From a virus, in IMG/VR virus record IMGVR_UViG_3300050121_000180, positions 1-55,469 of that record: DNA of 55,469 nucleotides. One strand, 5' to 3'. Every line of letters starts with the position of its first letter. The stretch's first letter is position 1. A program made the position numbers and the translations under genes. The notes under the pieces are model-generated. The model was not told where the DNA came from, searched no databases, and saw only the letters and a program-made list of their open reading frames with translations. Positions 38,680 through 46,999 of the stretch are shown in pieces.

Positions 38680-40494
38680 TCATCTATTAACATTGATTTG
38701 AACATCAATCGTATGAATCGCTCCAGCAAGTTTAACAGCCACTTGAATTGGTGGGGATTTACGAGCAGCGCGGTCAGCTGGGTTTTGTAGAGCTACTGGA
38801 GCCACGTAAACATAGAAACCTTTAGGTAAAAAGTCACCTTGGGCTAAGTTACCAAAACCACCTGAGCTCCAAACACCCGGTGCAAGTAAACCATTAATTA
38901 CACCTTGTGAGCAAGCTGACTCAACGGTAGTTACAAGCAAATGAGTTCCAATATCTGTTTGAGGAATCTTTGTTGTGCTAGTGTAAAGTAAGTTATAAAG
39001 CAATGTTTGAATGTCTAATGCAAGCCAGTCCGTACCTGTAATGATGTCCACAAAATTACCTGAAGAACAAACGCCTTTTTCAATGATTGCCGTATTGTTA
39101 TTGTATGCTACAAACACGTTCGCATTTTTTGCTTCTAATGCTGCAATTTGAGTCGCATTTAATGTTTCAGCAACGATACCGGGTTCTTGTTTATACATCA
39201 AAGTGATTACAGTATTGTTACCGTTATAATCTGTTGTCAAGATGCGAGCAAGAAGTGAGCAAACTGAATAAAGGTTAGAACTTGAATACTGAACAACGGT
39301 TCTGTTGTAAAGTAGTTGTGATAACAAATATGCAATATCCGTCACGCTAACAGACGAAAGGACACCCGCCGCAGTTGTAGAAACACCATAAAGATGCTTA
39401 TTAGTAGCAGCTTCAATGTAAGGTGCAATTGCTAAATGGTCGGAATCAGCCGCACCTGTAACAGTTAAACCATACCAGTTTTGGCCAAAGTTTTGGTCGA
39501 ATATTGTAACAGCTTGAACCGCAGTTTCCGCAGCGATACCGTTTGCAACATACGCGCCGGAGTTTGTAACTGAATTACCAAACAAACCATAAAGGTTTGT
39601 ACCTGTTCCGCCAGCTAACGTTGCTCCTGAAAGTGTGATTGCAGTTGACACTTTTGCAAGTGTGTAAGCATTGCCCGCTGTTCCTGTAAGAACGGAAACA
39701 ACATACAATGTTGAGCCTACTACACTGTAAGTCATTTTGACTAATTGTACGTCCACTGAAGCAGACAAGAAAGACAAAAGGCTTGCAAGGGTGATTGCTA
39801 AAGTTCCGCCAATTTGTACTTGGTTACCAACCGGAGTTGTTGAAACAAATGTTATTACAGTTCCGTTGATAGTTAAAGTATCCGCAGCAGTAGGGTTCGC
39901 ACTGAATACAGCATTGCCCAAAGCAGTTGGAGCATTGAAGAATGAAACGCTAGAAGTTGCGCCTGTTGTGCCTGAAGTTACTTCAAATCGTGAAAAAACA
40001 GCATTCCAAACTACAGTTGAACCTGTTGAGAGAGCTGCAATTGCAGTTTGAAGGATTTGGGCAACTCCATTTAAGTTTGTTGCCGCAGCAAAGTTTAAAC
40101 CTGTTACAGCTAAAGGAATGCTGTCAACTGTAACTTGAACAGTTCCGCTTGTAATTGCAGTAAACAAGGATAAAGCTTGTTGGGCTGCTGACAATGTTGC
40201 GCCTATTAATTGGCCACCAACGGCTGTTTTAGCCCAACGACCAATTGAAAGGCTTGTTGGTTGAGGGCTTTGTTCAAACCACAATACCGCAGCTAAGTAT
40301 TCAGGGGAAGTTGTACCAAAATCCAAAGCTACTTGGGCGATACTTTGATAATTACGAATACGAGAAACAACATCAATGACGCTAGACGAACCTAGGATTA
40401 GCAATGTTGAAATGTTTTGAAATTGCGCTGGATTAGGCGACAGATTAACTGACGTTGAAATCAAGCGGCTAATTGAAAGTGCGTTACCAGCCAT
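38680..40494 (-). CDS. Tail sheath protein, DUF3383 type (604 aa)
   Basis: The N-terminus (ISRLISTSVNLSPNPAQFQN, FQNISTLLILGSSSVIDV) and YLAAVLWFEQSPQPTSLSIG fit DUF3383, with the handshake-type C-terminus (FLPKGFYVYVAPVALQNPAD, RAARKSPPIQVAVKLAGAIH). Residues 110-290 are an inserted beta-rich domain, likely surface exposed. Its presence defines the phage as a myovirus. The stop at 38680 is 41 bases before the tube gene. Confidence 0.9.
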   Translation of the reverse strand: MAGNALSISRLISTSVNLSPNPAQFQNISTLLILGSSSVIDVVSRIRNYQSIAQVALDFGTTSPEYLAAVLWFEQSPQPTSLSIGRWAKTAVGGQLIGATLSAAQQALSLFTAITSGTVQVTVDSIPLAVTGLNFAAATNLNGVAQILQTAIAALSTGSTVVWNAVFSRFEVTSGTTGATSSVSFFNAPTALGNAVFSANPTAADTLTINGTVITFVSTTPVGNQVQIGGTLAITLASLLSFLSASVDVQLVKMTYSVVGSTLYVVSVLTGTAGNAYTLAKVSTAITLSGATLAGGTGTNLYGLFGNSVTNSGAYVANGIAAETAVQAVTIFDQNFGQNWYGLTVTGAADSDHLAIAPYIEAATNKHLYGVSTTAAGVLSSVSVTDIAYLLSQLLYNRTVVQYSSSNLYSVCSLLARILTTDYNGNNTVITLMYKQEPGIVAETLNATQIAALEAKNANVFVAYNNNTAIIEKGVCSSGNFVDIITGTDWLALDIQTLLYNLLYTSTTKIPQTDIGTHLLVTTVESACSQGVINGLLAPGVWSSGGFGNLAQGDFLPKGFYVYVAPVALQNPADRAARKSPPIQVAVKLAGAIHTIDVQINVNR

Positions 40495-40505
40495 TATAGT
40501 TCTCC

Positions 40506-41087
40506 TTATGGAACATTGATTGTTTCTATATAATGCTCATTATTAAGCAGCGTTTGAGCAGACGTAATTGACAACACATTGTAATCTCTAATAATTTGTC
40601 GTCTAATAATAAAGCTTAAATCAAATCTTTTTAACCAACGCTCTTTTATTAATTCAGGCATTGGAGTAATATTACCTGCGGAAACTAAACCCATTGCGTT
40701 TACGCTTAAAATTTCTCTATTTTGCGAAGCTTGCATATTGTCACTAAGTAAGGACGCATAACTTGCTGAGTTTGGGCCGTAAAAAGAAACCATACAAGTC
40801 ACTTCTTCGTTCAAACGTACTTCATTATACCCGTTCCCAGTTGCGAAGTGTAGCTCCGCTGCAAAAGTTTCTTTATCATACAAAGTTATCCCAAAGGCGC
40901 ACCAATCCACTCCAAATGCTGGAATGTTTGCTGGAGCAGGTTGCCAACGAGGGCGCACCATTGTTGGGTCAATTCCGCAAAGGCTAACAACCCAAGCTTG
41001 CAGAAAGTCATCAAGCGCATCGCCCTGAATTAAACCCGGACTTGAGGTTGGTAGAAGTGCTCCGCCAGTTGCTGAAGAGTTTGGCAT
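40506..41087 (-). CDS. Neck/tail terminator-like protein (193 aa)
   Basis: Located between the sheath and head-tail joining genes, with PTMVRPRWQPAPANIPAFGV, then DWCAFGITLYDKETFAAELH and VTCMVSFYGPNSASYASLLS, a pattern that fits the phage neck-terminator family of DUF3383-type phages. It would cap the tube at the neck. The one-base overlap with the upstream gene marks coupling. Confidence 0.75.
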   Translation of the reverse strand: MPNSSATGGALLPTSSPGLIQGDALDDFLQAWVVSLCGIDPTMVRPRWQPAPANIPAFGVDWCAFGITLYDKETFAAELHFATGNGYNEVRLNEEVTCMVSFYGPNSASYASLLSDNMQASQNREILSVNAMGLVSAGNITPMPELIKERWLKRFDLSFIIRRQIIRDYNVLSITSAQTLLNNEHYIETINVP

Positions 41088-41464
41088 TAAATAGCTACAT
41101 CCATTAAATCAATTGAAGCTGCAATAGCTTGATAAAAACCTTGCCCATATTGTGGATAAGGGTCTAATGCTTTTACAACATAATTATCACCGCGCCAAAT
41201 AATAATATCAGGCTGGGCTCCATTTACTGCACTTTGCAATCTTGTCTTTGTAACAATGCTCAAAACTCGTTCAAGCATTTGCAATTCAGGATAACGTTTT
41301 AAATCAGCTCCGTTTGCCATTGTAACAACTCCAAAAGATGCAGTTGTTGTTGGTGTAGTTGTAGAACGCCCGTGAATGTCCACAGTTTCAACATTTCGCT
41401 GAATAGAATAGTTATCCGTAAATTCAGGCGATAATAAAACATCAGAAACGTCAAGGGTTGCCAT
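41087..41464 (-). CDS. Head-tail joining protein (125 aa)
   Basis: The product (FTDNYSIQRNVETVDIHGRS, RVLSIVTKTRLQSA, IIIWRGDNYVVKALDPYPQY) has the beta-barrel rhythm of head-completion/stopper proteins and sits at the head-tail junction of the gene order. I cannot name the exact family. Confidence 0.7.
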   Translation of the reverse strand: MATLDVSDVLLSPEFTDNYSIQRNVETVDIHGRSTTTPTTTASFGVVTMANGADLKRYPELQMLERVLSIVTKTRLQSAVNGAQPDIIIWRGDNYVVKALDPYPQYGQGFYQAIAASIDLMDVAI

Positions 41465-41683
41465 TTAAGTCTTCGTCATTCGTGTTGCTGAAAATGTTTC
41501 TTTAAAAACAAATCCGTTTAAATTAACTTGACAGCTATAACCATTTGGCGTTTTGCGTAAAACTTTACCTTCATATGTCATATTAGGATATGCTTGAGGT
41601 TTAATTAAAACTTTGTCGCCGGGTTGAAATACATCGCCTTCAGCATCCTTAACTTTATTATGTATATGAATATGAATACTCAT
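41465..41683 (-). CDS. Small beta-rich protein with HIHIH start (72 aa)
   Basis: MSIHIHIHNKVKD leads into a KOW/SH3-like small barrel (VFQPGDKVLIKPQAYPNMTY, then EGKVLRKTPNGYSCQVNL). It is tightly packed between head-tail genes (stop and start adjoin), so it is likely a minor virion or assembly factor. The HIHIH tract recurs in the scaffold and at 805-1188. Confidence 0.6.
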   Translation of the reverse strand: MSIHIHIHNKVKDAEGDVFQPGDKVLIKPQAYPNMTYEGKVLRKTPNGYSCQVNLNGFVFKETFSATRMTKT

Positions 41684-42246
41684 TATTTATCTTCCCTTAT
41701 AACGTATCTAATTGAATTTCGTAAAGCGCCCGTATCAACCAAAGTCTTAGCTAAATCTCCGCCTTCATTTGGTTCCATTCCAGCAGCACGATTGGCCAAT
41801 TCTTGCATTGCGCCTTTACGTCCACGTCTTGCGCGAGCTTTTAAAGTAGCTTCGGAAAGTGCGGGCTGTATGTTGCTGTTAATAGCATTCTTAATATAGT
41901 TTTCTGCTACTTGCCCCGCAAGCCCCAAGCCTCGTTCAATTTCAGCGGAATCGTTGCTTTTGAGCATACGCTTCGCAGCATTCTCTAATTGTTTAGTTGC
42001 GGGCTCTTTTGCCCCGTCCATTCCAATAGTCATAAAAGGACGGGCAGGGATATTTTGAGCGGGTGACCCATTTTGCATCAAATACGCAATCGTTGCATTA
42101 TTGATTGGGCCAACATTACTCATATCTTCACGGATGTTTGTTGTTTCACTTGGAACACCCACAAAGACTGCACGAGCAGTCATTTTCGCCAAGTTTGCTT
42201 TAAGCTTTGGCAAATTATCTACAGTCTTTTTGACTCCGCTAACCAT
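41683..42246 (-). CDS. HK97 gp10-like head-tail protein (187 aa)
   Basis: The sequence GVKKTVDNLPKLKANLAKMT, ARAVFVGVPSETTN, IAYLMQNGSPAQNIPARPFM and LVDTGALRNSIRYVI follows the gp10/minor tail family: the 'G....iPaRPf' and 'D.TG.L..SI.y.i' motifs are diagnostic. The ATG at 42246 comes one base after the upstream stop; a longer in-frame start would overlap the DUF4054 gene by 59 bases and add a hydrophobic stretch that looks spurious. Confidence 0.85.
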   Translation of the reverse strand: MVSGVKKTVDNLPKLKANLAKMTARAVFVGVPSETTNIREDMSNVGPINNATIAYLMQNGSPAQNIPARPFMTIGMDGAKEPATKQLENAAKRMLKSNDSAEIERGLGLAGQVAENYIKNAINSNIQPALSEATLKARARRGRKGAMQELANRAAGMEPNEGGDLAKTLVDTGALRNSIRYVIREDK

Positions 42247-42247
42247 A

Positions 42248-42697
42248 TTAATTATTGTAAGGCATGACAACACCAGGCCAAGCAGAATCAAAAGGGGATG
42301 CGCCAATACCTACTTGAAGTGGTCCAGCGCCAAACATTTTCATAAGGCGGAAATAGCGTTGCCCGTAAATAGTTAAATTCCATTGCCCCGCATCTTTTTC
42401 AGCAGCGGAGTTCGTGTCGTAACTTATAGACACTTTATCAACGGATTTAGAAGAAACAATTCCAGAACTTAAACCCGGCGGAGCGCCGTTTGCAGCACTT
42501 GCTTTCGCTTGCTGCTCTAAGACCAAATTGTGGGCAATGAATAGGGAAGTTCCCAAATCCAGCATTGACTTCCAACGGTTTGCATTTAGAAGTAATCCTG
42601 CATAAGTAAGCCAAAACTGAACGTCTGCATCAGGATAGATAGTTGCACTTGTAAATTCAGTAAAGCTTGTTCTAAAAGTTGCCACTGTAACAGTCAT
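42248..42697 (-). CDS. Head-tail connector, DUF4054 type (149 aa)
   Basis: It has the DUF4054 layout: FRTSFTEFTSATIYPDADVQ, FWLTYAGLLLNANRWKSMLD, LGTSLFIAHNLVLEQQA, then GQWNLTIYGQRYFRLMKMFG. Such adaptor proteins bind the portal. It is followed by the gp10-like gene. Confidence 0.85.
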   Translation of the reverse strand: MTVTVATFRTSFTEFTSATIYPDADVQFWLTYAGLLLNANRWKSMLDLGTSLFIAHNLVLEQQAKASAANGAPPGLSSGIVSSKSVDKVSISYDTNSAAEKDAGQWNLTIYGQRYFRLMKMFGAGPLQVGIGASPFDSAWPGVVMPYNN

Positions 42698-42739
42698 AAC
42701 AAGCCTTTCCAGATTTTAAGAGGGTTTAACGATACAAAT

Positions 42740-43207
42740 TTAAACTGAAGGAATGTAAGGTTTTACACCATTTGCTTTTGAATACCAATGGTCCGCTTCG
42801 TCAGGTTCCATTTCAGTAATCCCTGCTTTGAAATGTTTAGTTTGCTCGTGTGAAATTGTCAAATCAAAAGCTTGCGGAATAACAACCGTAACAGTTGATT
42901 TATTGGTTTGTTCAACTGGGGCAGCTTCAGGAGTTTCTTCTGGAGTTTCGTCAACTTTAGGAATGTCCACAATTGAGGCAGCATCTACTTCAGCAGTTTT
43001 TTCAACGGCTTCTACTTCAGCAGTAGGCGCAATAAATTCGTCAGTTATAGCAGGAGTTTCAGCAGGTGCTTCTTGCACTAAAGGAGCTTCCGTTTCTGCG
43101 TTTGCAGTAGGAGTTTCCCAAGGTTGTTGAATTGCAGCAGCGGGCACTTCTGGCGCTGGTGCGGGTACAGGTGGAACAATTGCTTCAGGAGTTTCTTTAT
43201 TAGCCAT
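42740..43207 (-). CDS. Pro/Glu/Thr-rich protein with C-terminal HWY motif (155 aa)
   Basis: After MANKETPEAIVPP the first 100 residues are almost wholly Pro, Ala, Glu, Thr and Val, predicted disordered. The C-terminal 45 residues (FDLTISHEQTKHFKAGITEM, DEADHWYSKANGVKPY) form a conserved-looking module seen at the end of many short phage head-region proteins. AAGGAGCCTAAC sets the start. It is separated from the capsid gene by a terminator hairpin, so it may be made at a lower level. Confidence 0.6.
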   Translation of the reverse strand: MANKETPEAIVPPVPAPAPEVPAAAIQQPWETPTANAETEAPLVQEAPAETPAITDEFIAPTAEVEAVEKTAEVDAASIVDIPKVDETPEETPEAAPVEQTNKSTVTVVIPQAFDLTISHEQTKHFKAGITEMEPDEADHWYSKANGVKPYIPSV

Positions 43208-43235
43208 GTTAGGCTCCTTAAATAAGATAAATTTA

Positions 43236-43267
43236 AAACATAGCCCCAAATTAACGGGGCTATGTTT
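43236..43267 (-). terminator. 12-bp terminator or attenuator after the major capsid gene
   Basis: AAACATAGCCCC (43236-43247) and GGGGCTATGTTT (43256-43267) pair perfectly; in the minus direction the stem is followed by TAAATTTATC after TTT. It likely keeps capsid mRNA level high relative to downstream genes. Confidence 0.82.
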
Positions 43268-43278
43268 AGTTGCCTAAA

Positions 43279-44388
43279 TTATAGGCCGTCAAAGTAGCCT
43301 ATGCACTCGGCGTATACAACTTCAGTCACACCTAAACGGCAGAAGTATGTAGTTTTATGATAAATACTATCATATTGGATTGGGGTGCGTTGTAACAATG
43401 TCATTGGGTAACGAACACGTTGGCGGTCCTTAACATAAATTACAGCACGGTCAATACCAACGGTTCCAATTGTACCACCTACACCAGCCCCGATGCACCA
43501 TTTTAGTGGAAGGATAGTTAAATCACCTTGGCCTGAAGCTTTAAGAATGTTGTTATCCAAAATATATTTAAGGATAGAAACTTGGGCAGCAGTACCAATC
43601 TTTTGAGTGCTGATATAACCAAATTGAGCTGGAGGTAACAACAAACGGTTTGGCATTACAGCCCAACCAGTGCGAGCCCAAGTTGTTGTAATCATAGCGT
43701 TAACGTCTGCTAAGATTTCGTCAGGTGTCTTTTTAGTCCAAGCTGAGAAGCCTGAAACACCATTTGGGAAGTTTGCAGCAGTTACGCCAGCATTGTTAAT
43801 CAAACCTTTTACACCACTTGAAACGTCACCGATGTAAACTTGTTCATCGATATCCATTTGGTGTTTGAGTTGCAATGCTTCAAATTTCTGAGCATCTACA
43901 GGACGGCCTAATTTAGCAGCTGATTCAAGCTCTAAAATAGTATATTTCAGTTCCAAGCCCCATGGTGTTAATGGATTTGGGATTTTACCAATGTCCACAG
44001 ATACGCCTGCGATTTGGTCTGAGTTTTTACCAATCCATGCTTTACCGTTACCAATACCGTTGCCAGTACCTAGTGAACCGCTTGAAGCAAAGTTGCTTAA
44101 TGTGAAGCTTGACACTTCATCCGCAATCGTTACGTCTTCACGTAAATCGATATCGCGGCCATAAGTTACAGCAGCAAGAGGAGCATGTAAAGTAAGGTCT
44201 AAGCGTTCAAGCTCGCCTACTAAGAATGCACCAGTTGAGTCGACTGTACGACCATCATAAGTTTTAACTGCATAACCCAACGATTTGCCTGCTTGATTAC
44301 CAGCTGCATCCAATGTGCGAAAGCCTGAATCAAATGTTTGCATGTCACGGGTCTTCATGCGTACTGGAAGAATTAAATTACTTTTCAT
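43279..44388 (-). CDS. Major capsid protein, DUF2184 type (369 aa)
   Basis: It contains DLTLHAPLAAVTYGRDIDLR, SGSLGTGNGIGNGKAWIGKN, WGLELKYTILELESAAKLGR and AVIYVKDRQRVRYPMTLLQR, which are the strands of the DUF2184 HK97-fold capsid group. Residue region 9-15 reads VRMKTRD, almost the same as in the preceding decoration-like protein. The gene is followed by a terminator. Confidence 0.9.
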   Translation of the reverse strand: MKSNLILPVRMKTRDMQTFDSGFRTLDAAGNQAGKSLGYAVKTYDGRTVDSTGAFLVGELERLDLTLHAPLAAVTYGRDIDLREDVTIADEVSSFTLSNFASSGSLGTGNGIGNGKAWIGKNSDQIAGVSVDIGKIPNPLTPWGLELKYTILELESAAKLGRPVDAQKFEALQLKHQMDIDEQVYIGDVSSGVKGLINNAGVTAANFPNGVSGFSAWTKKTPDEILADVNAMITTTWARTGWAVMPNRLLLPPAQFGYISTQKIGTAAQVSILKYILDNNILKASGQGDLTILPLKWCIGAGVGGTIGTVGIDRAVIYVKDRQRVRYPMTLLQRTPIQYDSIYHKTTYFCRLGVTEVVYAECIGYFDGL

Positions 44389-44421
44389 TTTGGTTTCCTT
44401 TTCTTTTTTTCAGTTAAGCGA

Positions 44422-44979
44422 TTAGATGTTGAAAGCTAATTCAACAACACCGCTCGCATCTGCCGTGCCGTTAAAAGTGTATAACGATGTGTCAAGAGCG
44501 ATTGTGCTGCCGCCTGTTGCTGTATCTTCAAAAGCACCTTGAACATGGTTACCACTTGAAGCCGCAATCCACACAAATACTGCTGAACCTTTTTTAGCAT
44601 TAGGCCAAGCATTGTTTCCAAGCTGAACCATAATGTAACCTGAACGCAATACGTCCATAACACCTGAAACAGGTGGAACAGCTGAACCCAAAGCCGCAGC
44701 GCCGTAGTTAGTGCCTGAGCTTTGTTGTGTTGGGAATGCGCGAACAGTTACACCGTAAACTTTAGTTAATGCTGAATCACCTGCAACTAAAGGGCGAACG
44801 CCTTGAGTTGTTGGGTCAACAACTACAGCTTCACCAAATAACAAAGGTGGAGCAGATGCGTCAATCAATACTGGTTCAATTGAAGCTGGGTGAGTACGAT
44901 TCACATCACCTGTAAAGCCAGCACCCATTCGAAATGTAAAAGCCACATCGCGGGTTTTCATACGTGTTGTTAATTTCAT
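44422..44979 (-). CDS. Capsid decoration/cement-like protein (185 aa)
   Basis: Located directly before the major capsid gene, Gly/Ala/Val-rich and beta-rich (LFGEAVVVDPTTQGVRPLVA, VYGVTVRAFPTQ, SGVMDVLRSGYIMVQLGN), like capsid cement or head-fibre base proteins of DUF2184 phages. MKLTTRMKTRDVAF shares RMKTRD with the capsid N-terminus. AAGGAGCTTCAA is an ideal ribosome site. Confidence 0.75.
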   Translation of the reverse strand: MKLTTRMKTRDVAFTFRMGAGFTGDVNRTHPASIEPVLIDASAPPLLFGEAVVVDPTTQGVRPLVAGDSALTKVYGVTVRAFPTQQSSGTNYGAAALGSAVPPVSGVMDVLRSGYIMVQLGNNAWPNAKKGSAVFVWIAASSGNHVQGAFEDTATGGSTIALDTSLYTFNGTADASGVVELAFNI

Positions 44980-45020
44980 TTGAAGCTCCTTAAAATTTAA
45001 AGTTTTGGTTAAGTCAATAA

Positions 45021-45800
45021 TTAATGCTGTTTAGCGTAATACTCAGCATTAGCTTTGTTTAGTTCAGCGATTGACTTAACGCCGCGAGTTTGTGTTTTTT
45101 CCATATCACTGACAGAAAAACTGCCGTTGTTATTTGCTGCTTTTTTCAATGCGCCTACTGAACGGAATAATGTGCGAACTGCATCACAGGTCATGTTCTT
45201 TGTGTCCAAAGTTTTACCAGCAAGCAAGTCGTCAATCATTCCGCGAGTTGCAGCTTGAGCATAAGCTAGGTCTAAAGATGTACTGCGAAGATTACAAATT
45301 GCCTTCAACGAGTGAGCTGGTTTCATTGCGCGGTCAAATGTTGGAACACGGATGCCCGGCGCAATAATTTCAGCCATTGAAACTGTTTCTTGAAAGCTAT
45401 CTTCTAAGAACGCTGAGTCTTTAGCTTTACGCACTGAATCTTTTGTAACATTGGCTGGAGCTTCTTCTTCAAGCTCGTCCATAACTTTTTCTTCTTCAGC
45501 TTCGCCTTCGGCATCACCTGTCCGAGCAGCTTCCAAAGCATCCAAACGGGCTTCAATTGCAGCAAAGCGAGCGTCATAATCGTCATCGTTAGTTGGGTCA
45601 ACAAGTGGGTCTTCATCTAGCGCAGCAGCCGGAGCAGCAACTTCGCCGTTATGAATGTGAATATGTGTATCGCCTTCACCCGAACCTTCAACTTCAGCAT
45701 CCGCAACTTCTTTTGCAATCTCTTCAACTTCTTGCGAGTCTTTGGCTTTAAAAGCTCGCATTAAAGCATCTACAAGTTTATTCGTTTGTTTCTTAGCCAT
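45021..45800 (-). CDS. Scaffolding protein from internal in-frame start (259 aa)
   Basis: Within the protease gene, at codon 189, an ATG (45800-45798) is preceded by AAGGAGCCCATT, a better ribosome site than that of the full gene. Its product would begin MAKKQTNKLVDALMRAFKAK and comprise the whole acidic, coiled-coil part, including THIHIHNGEV. Lambda C/Nu3 uses the same nested layout to make extra scaffold without protease. Confidence 0.8.
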   Translation of the reverse strand: MAKKQTNKLVDALMRAFKAKDSQEVEEIAKEVADAEVEGSGEGDTHIHIHNGEVAAPAAALDEDPLVDPTNDDDYDARFAAIEARLDALEAARTGDAEGEAEEEKVMDELEEEAPANVTKDSVRKAKDSAFLEDSFQETVSMAEIIAPGIRVPTFDRAMKPAHSLKAICNLRSTSLDLAYAQAATRGMIDDLLAGKTLDTKNMTCDAVRTLFRSVGALKKAANNNGSFSVSDMEKTQTRGVKSIAELNKANAEYYAKQH

Positions 45801-46364
45801 AATGGGCTCCTTATTTGTTTGAGTGTTTTGGTCGCCGATTGCACAGCGAGGGCCGCAGCGACCAGATTCAACCAACGCTATATGATTAATAATAATGTTT
45901 GACTGATGGCCTGTTCCAGGTTCGTCTTCCGTATAGTCCGCTTCATACCCTAAACTGATTTCACGTAAGCCTTCTTGGACAGCTTTAATTTCTTCAGGGA
46001 GTGTAATTAACAAATCCCCAATCATTAAGTCGTCGTAAGCACCTTCGCCGCGGCGAGGATTTAAGCAAATGCCTCTTGCTAATTCTTTCCAGTTTTCAGG
46101 CGTAACATCTTCATCAGGATGCTCGTTGACTACAGGTTTTCCATTTGCGCTTGCTAAAGTAATGTCGTTGAACACTTCTTTATCATCGCGGAAAATACGG
46201 ACTAGCCCGTCTTTACCTGCTGAGATTGGAGTTTCGTTTGGCCCGTAAATCATCATTCCAGTTCTTGCTAATGGAACGTCAAGGCACAAAAGAAAGCCTT
46301 CGGGCGTTAGGCTCTGTTTAGGGCCTAACTTTTCTGTAGTATGGAATTGAACTTTAGAAGCCAT
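45021..46364 (-). CDS. Prohead protease-scaffold fusion, DUF2213 (447 aa)
   Basis: Residues 1-180 match DUF2213, related to phage prohead proteases: VVNEHPDEDVTP (H82), REISLGYEADY (S137 candidate nucleophile) and INHIALVESGRCG (H161). Residues 190-447 are acidic and helical with a coiled coil (DDDYDARFAAIEARLDALEA), typical of scaffolding proteins. It cleaves scaffold and capsid during maturation. No good ribosome site precedes 46364, so translation is probably coupled to the gene ending at 46375. A longer frame begins with TTG at 46418. Confidence 0.85.
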   Translation of the reverse strand: MASKVQFHTTEKLGPKQSLTPEGFLLCLDVPLARTGMMIYGPNETPISAGKDGLVRIFRDDKEVFNDITLASANGKPVVNEHPDEDVTPENWKELARGICLNPRRGEGAYDDLMIGDLLITLPEEIKAVQEGLREISLGYEADYTEDEPGTGHQSNIIINHIALVESGRCGPRCAIGDQNTQTNKEPIMAKKQTNKLVDALMRAFKAKDSQEVEEIAKEVADAEVEGSGEGDTHIHIHNGEVAAPAAALDEDPLVDPTNDDDYDARFAAIEARLDALEAARTGDAEGEAEEEKVMDELEEEAPANVTKDSVRKAKDSAFLEDSFQETVSMAEIIAPGIRVPTFDRAMKPAHSLKAICNLRSTSLDLAYAQAATRGMIDDLLAGKTLDTKNMTCDAVRTLFRSVGALKKAANNNGSFSVSDMEKTQTRGVKSIAELNKANAEYYAKQH

Positions 46365-46374
46365 GTTGTTATAC

Positions 46375-46833
46375 TTAGAACTGAGTACCGTTAAAACTAC
46401 CGCCCGGTGTACCCACAATTGCGACTGTACATGTGGCAGTTAAAGCGGTAATATTAAAGTCAAGATTGGTGAAGCCTACTGTATTGGCTTTCCAGAAACC
46501 TACAGCACCGACGGAAGCAACGGCAGTTGGTGCGACTGTACCTGTTGCAATTGGGTATAAATTGATTGCAGTAAAGTTCGTGTTATCGTTACTGGCTTTC
46601 AATGTTGCAGCTAATGAAGTACACGTACCTGAAACTCGAAGAGTTACTGTGCCAACACCGTTTGTTGTAAACAAGTAGTCAGCAGGAGCAGTATACGCAA
46701 TTGGCGCTGAAACTGCATTTGGAATATAAACTGGAGTTTGGTACGGATAAACTGCGTCAGCATTTGCTAAAGACGCGCACATCAAAAGAACGAAGGTTAC
46801 TGCTAGCGTGATAAAATTATTTGAAATCTTCAT
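46375..46833 (-). CDS. Exported small protein within the head module (152 aa)
   Basis: A classical signal peptide (FITLAVTFVLLMCASLANADA, with cleavage near ANA/ADA at residues 24-27) precedes a beta-rich domain with two cysteines (SGTCTSLAATLKASNDNTNF, ALTATCTVAIVGTPGG). It has a strong AAAGGAACTATT ribosome site. Export of a protein encoded between portal/gpF and protease genes is unusual. It may be a periplasmic or surface protein, or a virion protein whose N-terminus only looks like a signal. Confidence 0.7.
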   Translation of the reverse strand: MKISNNFITLAVTFVLLMCASLANADAVYPYQTPVYIPNAVSAPIAYTAPADYLFTTNGVGTVTLRVSGTCTSLAATLKASNDNTNFTAINLYPIATGTVAPTAVASVGAVGFWKANTVGFTNLDFNITALTATCTVAIVGTPGGSFNGTQF

Positions 46834-46950
46834 AATAGTTCCTTTAAATTAATCAAACGAATAAATTGTTTTAAACTGATGCTGGTATTGTGCAAGTTGT
46901 TTTTCTTGAAGGCAAATGATTTTTATTTGGAAATTAAATGCAAAATAATT

Positions 46951-46999
46951 GAAAATAAATCGAAATAACGCTTGATTAACTTTTAAATAGATTGATAAT
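46951..46999 (+). promoter_or_regulatory. Promoter of the repeated family, copy 3
   Basis: GAAAATAAATCGAAATAACGC then TTGATT (46972-46977), 16 bases, GATAAT (46994-46999) and AACTACATCGAGCAAG. It points rightward, against the surrounding late genes, toward the small gene at 47040. Confidence 0.82.

Noticed and set aside
42246-42306. Longer N-terminus for the gp10-like gene with a hydrophobic helix
   Set aside because: It would overlap the DUF4054 gene by about 59 bases, and the ATG at 42246 lies one base after that gene's stop, the normal arrangement here.
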